Below the pieces are notes generated by a model, which made no database searches, was not told the origin of the DNA, and worked only from the letters and a program-made list of their open reading frames with translations. A program made the translations under genes and the position numbers. A stretch of 64,000 nt of DNA. It comes from Flavobacteriaceae bacterium. GTDB taxonomy: Bacteria; Bacteroidota; Bacteroidia; Flavobacteriales; Flavobacteriaceae. Shown piece by piece: positions 59,131 to 64,000 of the stretch. Numbering within the stretch: position 1 is the first letter of the stretch; each line of letters begins with the position of its first letter. Location of the stretch: NCBI GenBank assembly GCA_024762795.1, contig JANTGS010000003.1:1-64000 (forward strand). Direction: 5' to 3'.

Positions 59131-60147
59131 ATGATGTACAAGTCTGTAGTTCGTAAAGCTCTTTTTAAACTAGATCCTGAGGTTGCTCATAATTTCACTT
59201 TTTCTATGATCAAAACTGTGTTTAAAACACCTTTAAGATCTGCGATCAGGAATAAATTTAAAATGGAGAATAAAAGTCTGGAAAGAGAACTTTTCGGATT
59301 GAAATTTAAAAATCCTGTAGGTCTTGCTGCCGGACTCGATAAAAATGCAGAGGTCTTTGATGAATTTGCCGATCTTGGGTTTGGATTTGTTGAAATAGGT
59401 ACCGTTACCCCAAAACCACAACCCGGAAATCCCAAAAAACGTTTGTTCAGACTTGTGGAAGATGAAGCCCTGATCAACAGAATGGGATTTAATAATGAAG
59501 GGGTAAAAAAGGTTGCTGAAAGACTGAGGCATAAAAGAACTGATGTGATCATCGGAGGTAATATAGGGAAGAACAAAGTGACTCCTAATGAAAATGCGGT
59601 TGATGATTATGTGATCTGTTTTTATGAGCTATTTGATGTGGTTGATTATTTTGTAGTTAATGTGAGCTCTCCCAATACGCCAAATCTCAGGGCTTTACAG
59701 GATAAAGAGCCTTTGACCAGGTTGTTAAACACACTTCAGAAGGAAAATAAAAAGAAAGATAAACCCAAACCAATTCTTTTAAAAATAGCCCCGGATCTTA
59801 CCGATGAACAGCTTTTGGATATTATTGATATTGTTAAGAAGACCAAAATAGCAGGGGTTATCGCCACCAATACCACCATTTCAAGGGAAGGCCTTAATTC
59901 AGTGCATAAAAAAGAAACCGGGGGAATGAGTGGAAAACCTCTTGCTGAAAGATCTACTGAGGTGATCAGGTTCTTATCGGAAAATTCGGGTAAAGCATTC
60001 CCGATTATTGGAGTAGGAGGTATACAATCTGCCAAAGATGCAATAGAGAAAATGGAAGCCGGAGCAGACCTTATTCAGCTTTTTACAGGTTTTATTTACG
60101 AAGGTCCTGAATTGGTAAAACAGATCAATGAGGCCCTGATAAAATAG
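59131..60147 (+). CDS. pyrD: Dihydroorotate dehydrogenase (quinone), class 2
   Basis: 338 aa; [110 protein letters not shown]. Confidence 0.96.
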   Translation: MMYKSVVRKALFKLDPEVAHNFTFSMIKTVFKTPLRSAIRNKFKMENKSLERELFGLKFKNPVGLAAGLDKNAEVFDEFADLGFGFVEIGTVTPKPQPGNPKKRLFRLVEDEALINRMGFNNEGVKKVAERLRHKRTDVIIGGNIGKNKVTPNENAVDDYVICFYELFDVVDYFVVNVSSPNTPNLRALQDKEPLTRLLNTLQKENKKKDKPKPILLKIAPDLTDEQLLDIIDIVKKTKIAGVIATNTTISREGLNSVHKKETGGMSGKPLAERSTEVIRFLSENSGKAFPIIGVGGIQSAKDAIEKMEAGADLIQLFTGFIYEGPELVKQINEALIK

Positions 60148-60272
60148 CTTTCAAGTTTTTTTTATTCCTTTTCTTCTTCAGGATTGATCTTATAATGGTA
60201 AAATCATTCTTTAAGCCGGAAATATTCCGGATCTTGATGAGTATTATCCTTTAAAAAGAGGCTAAAATTCAG

Positions 60273-60280
60273 TATATTTG
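60273..60280 (+). promoter_or_regulatory. TAnnTTTG -7 element upstream of the L,D-transpeptidase gene
   Basis: TATATTTG, 48 nt before the ATG at 60329. Confidence 0.5.
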
Positions 60281-60328
60281 TAATAATAGTTGCAGATCCA
60301 TCTTAAAGATTTTTAAAGTTTAATTGTT

Positions 60329-61912
60329 ATGAAGTATCCCCTCAGCTTATTAACAATATTATTGTTTGTACTTCTTTCCCTGGGGTTTAGAAACGAACTT
60401 TATCGATGCGATAAGATGTCAAAGTCTGTTCTCTCTTTTCAGATCCCCGATACTTCCCTTGTCGATTCATTATATACTTTAAATCACAATAAATATATCT
60501 GGATCAATGATGAACAGAAACTTAACGAGAGAGGAGATTCATTTTTGGAATTTATTAAAAATGCAAGGTATTACGGACTCGAACCGGAGTATTACAACTA
60601 TAAAGAGATAAAAATAAAATCAGAAAAACTTGATAAGATCAGCAATTTAAATAAGAGAAGAACAATTGCTGAAAATTTAGAGAAAAAGCTGAGCTTAAGT
60701 TATTTTCAGATGAGCAAGGATCTGAATTATGGAAGGATTGACAGTGTGCAGAAGTTTACAAGACTGCCTCGTAAAAAGTTTACTGTTGATCTGCTTAAAT
60801 ATGTTCAGGATGCCATTAAAAATGATAGCCTTTTGGAATACCTTGTCGATCTTCAGCCTAAACAGATTGAATATAAAAAACTCCGGAAAGCTTTGGTTAA
60901 ATATCTGGAGAATACTATCCTATCTGAAGAGAAAGTAAAGGTCGATCCATATCATACCGATTCAATTCGTTCGTATGATCAGGCCGGGAAAGCCTTGTTG
61001 TTACATCAGTATATTTCAGATGAAAAAGTGTCGGATACTTTGTTTCTGGTAGCTTTAAAGAAATTCCAACACGACCATGGTTTAAGTCCCGACGGTATCA
61101 TTGGTAAATATACTGCACGAGCGCTTTCTAAAAGCACTTTTGATTATTACCGGGATGTAGCAGCAAGCATGGAACGCTGGCGATGGAAGATTCCCTGGGA
61201 AAAGGATTTTCTGTATGTAAATATTCCTGCCTATCAATTAAAATTTTATATAGATAACAATTTGCAGGAGGTTTACAGGGTTGTTGTGGGTAAAAGAAGC
61301 AGGAAATCTCCTGAGGTTTATAGCAGATTAAGTTATCTGGTAGCCTATCCTTACTGGCATGTACCTAAAAGTATCTCGGTAAATGAGATCTTAGTCAAAG
61401 CTAAAAAAGATCCTGAATATATGTGGCGTAATCATTATGAAATGTTTACAAAAAAATTACAGCCTGTCAATCTTGCAAATGTTAAATGGGATACCCTGAG
61501 TGGGGAGAATTTCAATTATTATATTCGCCAGAAAGGAGGTTATTCTAATGCGCTTGGGCTTGTAAAATTCATTTTTAAGAATAGATATTCAATTTATTTA
61601 CATGATACACCAACCAAATATCATTTTAAAAGAGATATCAGAGCTTACAGCCATGGGTGTATCCGGGTTCAGAATGCTCTTGATCTGGCCGAAAGAGTTT
61701 TGAAGTACGATGAGAATGAATATAACAAAGACAGTATAAAAGTTTATGTAAAGAGGAAGATTGAAAAGAAGATTGCTTTGAACAGGCACTTGCCGGTTTA
61801 TATACAATACATTACCTGTGATACAGATGCTGAGGGCAACCTGATCTTTTGTTATGATATTTATAACAGAGATAAAAAACTAAAAGAAATGTTGTTTAGC
61901 CCCTCTTTTTAA
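60329..61912 (+). CDS. L,D-transpeptidase (YcbB/LdtD-like) with peptidoglycan-binding domain
   Basis: 527 aa; LKKFQHDHGLSPDGIIGKYTARAL, YVNIPAYQLKFYIDN, IYLHDTPTKYHFKRDIRAYSHGCIRVQNALDLAERVL. Confidence 0.93.
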   Translation: MKYPLSLLTILLFVLLSLGFRNELYRCDKMSKSVLSFQIPDTSLVDSLYTLNHNKYIWINDEQKLNERGDSFLEFIKNARYYGLEPEYYNYKEIKIKSEKLDKISNLNKRRTIAENLEKKLSLSYFQMSKDLNYGRIDSVQKFTRLPRKKFTVDLLKYVQDAIKNDSLLEYLVDLQPKQIEYKKLRKALVKYLENTILSEEKVKVDPYHTDSIRSYDQAGKALLLHQYISDEKVSDTLFLVALKKFQHDHGLSPDGIIGKYTARALSKSTFDYYRDVAASMERWRWKIPWEKDFLYVNIPAYQLKFYIDNNLQEVYRVVVGKRSRKSPEVYSRLSYLVAYPYWHVPKSISVNEILVKAKKDPEYMWRNHYEMFTKKLQPVNLANVKWDTLSGENFNYYIRQKGGYSNALGLVKFIFKNRYSIYLHDTPTKYHFKRDIRAYSHGCIRVQNALDLAERVLKYDENEYNKDSIKVYVKRKIEKKIALNRHLPVYIQYITCDTDAEGNLIFCYDIYNRDKKLKEMLFSPSF

Positions 61913-62684
61913 AGGGTATGCCTTTATCAAAGATTTTTTGAATGCTGCTGTTGATTAAGGTAGAACTGCTTAAATAATGTTTATGGGGATAATAAATAAA
62001 GAGAATACTGCCTTCTTTGATCTTATCGATCACACCTGAAAATCCTTCCTTTGGAAGAGCGGGGCAACCCAGACTCCTTCCCAGTCGGCCGTAACTGGCA
62101 ATAAATTTATCGCTAACATAATCGGCGGAATGAATAACAATGGCTCTTTTACGTGCATTACTGTTTGAATCCTCCAATCCGTCAAGGCGTAAGGATTTTC
62201 CATGTTTACCTGTATAAACTTCGGCGGTTTTATAAAAACCCAGACTGGTTTTATAAGAACCCGATTTATTAGAAAAGGATTTTGCATATTTTCCACCGGA
62301 ATTTCTTCCATGGGCCACTTTGCTTTTTCTGATGATTCTTTGTTCTTTTAGATCGATAAGAAAAAAGCGGTCGTCATTGGCCGAAAGACTCATATCTATA
62401 ATGCTCAGATATCTTTCATTTTTTAATTTTTTATCTTTTTCAAGCTTAAAGAAGCCCTTCATAGCCATTTCAAAAGCATCAATTTTAAGATCAGGATCAT
62501 TGAGTTTTTGATATAGGGATAATGTATATTCTTCAAAAAGATTGGGTGGATTTACGGGATCAGGGTTGTTACCCGCAATAACCGGGGTATTTATAAAGGC
62601 GATCAGAAGTAGGATCGCAATGATGTGTTTATTTAGTTTCATATTTTCCTCAAAATAGCAGGTAATCCGATTGTTTTCAGTCAC
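61896..62684 (-). CDS. Murein L,D-transpeptidase catalytic-domain family (YkuD_2-type)
   Basis: 262 aa; DLKEQRIIRKSKVAHGRNSGG, RAIVIHSADYVSDKFIASYGRLGRSLGCPALPKEGF; convergent with and overlapping the upstream gene's 3' end by 17 nt. Confidence 0.87.
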   Translation of the reverse strand: MTENNRITCYFEENMKLNKHIIAILLLIAFINTPVIAGNNPDPVNPPNLFEEYTLSLYQKLNDPDLKIDAFEMAMKGFFKLEKDKKLKNERYLSIIDMSLSANDDRFFLIDLKEQRIIRKSKVAHGRNSGGKYAKSFSNKSGSYKTSLGFYKTAEVYTGKHGKSLRLDGLEDSNSNARKRAIVIHSADYVSDKFIASYGRLGRSLGCPALPKEGFSGVIDKIKEGSILFIYYPHKHYLSSSTLINSSIQKIFDKGIPFKKRG

Positions 62685-62860
62685 TTTTAGTATTTAAAAC
62701 CTTAACTTTTGAGGGGAAGATCAAAATTAATAACTGCAAAATTAATAAAATATTATTATCCAAAAGTCTTTTTAAGAAAACTTTAAGCTTCTTGTTTAGA
62801 TCTGGAAAAAGTGAATTAACTATTTGGGTATAAGTTTTTTAAGGATATGCAAATAAAAAA

Positions 62861-62893
62861 CCCTTTGTTTTGAATAATTTTAAAAACAAAGGG
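62861..62893 (-). terminator. Intrinsic terminator for the minus-strand oxidoreductase operon
   Basis: CCCTTTGTTTT...AAAACAAAGGG; on the minus strand it is followed by TTTTTT. Confidence 0.8.
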
Positions 62894-62976
62894 CTGAGAA
62901 TTGTAGTAAACAAATTAGATAATATCTATAAAGTGCTTGATTTTTTCAATTCGATGATTTTATCTACAGACACTAA

Positions 62977-63549
62977 TTAATTCATTGTAGCAACTTTTCT
63001 TAGATCCTGAATAATCTTTAGCTTTTCCATTCCAATAGTGATCGCCTTTTCATTTATAGGGATCATATGGTGATGTCTTTGTGGAAGTGATTTTTCGAGT
63101 CCTTTATGAACATTTACCATTTTTACAACGGGATGTAATTTTAAAAAGGCCCCCAAAACAATCATATTGGCTGTTTTATTGGTTTTTAAAATTGAAGATT
63201 CTTTTGCCCCTTCAATGGTGGCGATCGTGATGTCTTTTCGTTTGGGGTGATTTGTAATTCCATTCGGATCATAAAGAAGTAAACCTCCGGGTTTAACCGT
63301 ATTTTCAAATTTATCCATGGATTGCTGGTTTAAGATAATTGCAGTATCAAATTCATTCAAGATCGGAGAGCTGATCCGCTCATCACTGATGATCACAATT
63401 ACATTTGCGGTGCCTCCCCGCATTTCCGGGCCGTAAGAGGGCATCCAACTTACTTCTTTGTTCTCCATGATACCGGAATAGGCAAGGATTTTACCCATTG
63501 ATAGTACACCTTGTCCGCCAAAACCTGCAATAATTATTTCTTCAGTCAT
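62977..63549 (-). CDS. 2-oxoacid:ferredoxin oxidoreductase subunit gamma
   Basis: 190 aa; EEIIIAGFGGQGVLSMGKILAYSGI, VSWMPSYGPEMRGGTANVIVIIS. Confidence 0.92.
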   Translation of the reverse strand: MTEEIIIAGFGGQGVLSMGKILAYSGIMENKEVSWMPSYGPEMRGGTANVIVIISDERISSPILNEFDTAIILNQQSMDKFENTVKPGGLLLYDPNGITNHPKRKDITIATIEGAKESSILKTNKTANMIVLGAFLKLHPVVKMVNVHKGLEKSLPQRHHHMIPINEKAITIGMEKLKIIQDLRKVATMN

Positions 63550-63618
63550 TTGTTAAAAATTTAAAAGGAAATAAGAAACTTTAAAAAAAATCTATATTAA
63601 AAATCTCTTTTTTAATTT

Positions 63619-63667
63619 CACTAAACACTAAACACTAAACACTAAACACTAAACACTAAACACTAAA
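63619..63667. repeat. Heptanucleotide tandem repeat (CACTAAA) x7
   Basis: Seven exact consecutive CACTAAA units, followed by degenerate ACTCAAA/ACTAAAC-like copies to ~63722. Confidence 0.95.
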
Positions 63668-63721
63668 CATTCAATACTCAAAACTCAAAACTAAACACAA
63701 AACACTCAAAACACTCAACAC

Positions 63722-64000
63722 TCACTTCTTAATATCTCCCAGGGGGAAATAATCAAGCATATTTTCATCCAACCACTTATTTGCCTCAACAGGTGATAAT
63801 TTCCATCCGGAATTACAATTGGAAACGATCTCAATGATCGAAGTCCCTTTTTTATCACGTTGATTTTCAAAAGCCTTTTTTATCGCATTTTTTGCTTTTC
63901 TAACATATTTGGCTTCATGAACAGCTTGTCTTGTGGCATAGGCAACTCCCGGTAACATGGCTACCATTTCTGTGATTTTTATGGGGTAACCCATAGTTTG
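63722..64000 (-). CDS. 2-oxoacid:ferredoxin oxidoreductase subunit beta, C-terminal part (5' end beyond window)
   Basis: Frame stays open to the window edge (QTMGYPIKITEMVAMLPGVAYATRQAVHEAKYVRKAKNAIKKAFENQRDKKGTSIIEIVSNCNSGWKLSPVEANKWL). Confidence 0.88.
   Translation of the reverse strand, partial: QTMGYPIKITEMVAMLPGVAYATRQAVHEAKYVRKAKNAIKKAFENQRDKKGTSIIEIVSNCNSGWKLSPVEANKWLDENMLDYFPLGDIKK

Noticed and set aside
63619-63722. CRISPR-like array
   Set aside because: Direct 7-nt tandem units without spacers and no cas genes; simple microsatellite.

Overview
AT-rich chromosomal window from a Bacteroidota (Flavobacteriia-like) genome, judged from protein families, TAnnTTTG-type -7 promoter elements and gene order. 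It has three parts. (1) 1-6976, minus strand: a fucose/sulfate glycan module (partial S1 sulfatase with a CTPTR maturation motif, NPCBM-domain protein, GH95, GH29) and an outer-membrane beta-barrel-like protein. (2) 7736-27043, plus strand: a ~19 kb catabolic cluster of 15 genes: TetR regulator, stand-alone TonB-dependent receptor, Na+/solute symporter, SCP-x-type thiolase, KASIII-like protein, SDR, PHB-depolymerase-like esterase, BCCP, biotin carboxylase, carboxyltransferase, both methylmalonyl-CoA mutase subunits, acyl-CoA ligase and two alpha/beta hydrolases. (3) 27.4-64 kb: mostly core genes (parA-parB-DUF5683-dapB-lepB-wbqC, csaA, coaD, ddl, rluD, yaaA, dnaX, pheT, pyrD, L,D-transpeptidases, 2-oxoacid:ferredoxin oxidoreductase subunits). 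The best candidate for something undescribed is part 2. It reads as a self-contained locus for uptake and breakdown of short-chain hydroxyacid polyesters/oligomers or a similar propionyl-CoA-yielding ester. It includes a KASIII homolog that keeps the catalytic Cys but has Ser and Tyr at the canonical His and Asn positions, and a palindrome overlapping the predicted TetR promoter start. Also notable: a possible ~60-nt transcript and a 19-nt perfect palindrome upstream of parA, a cluster of GC-rich palindromes at 45.88-46.02 kb, and tandem repeats abutting stop codons at 41.1 and 63.6 kb. No CRISPR array, rRNA, convincing tRNA or IS element was seen. All functions are read from sequence motifs; no database search was run.
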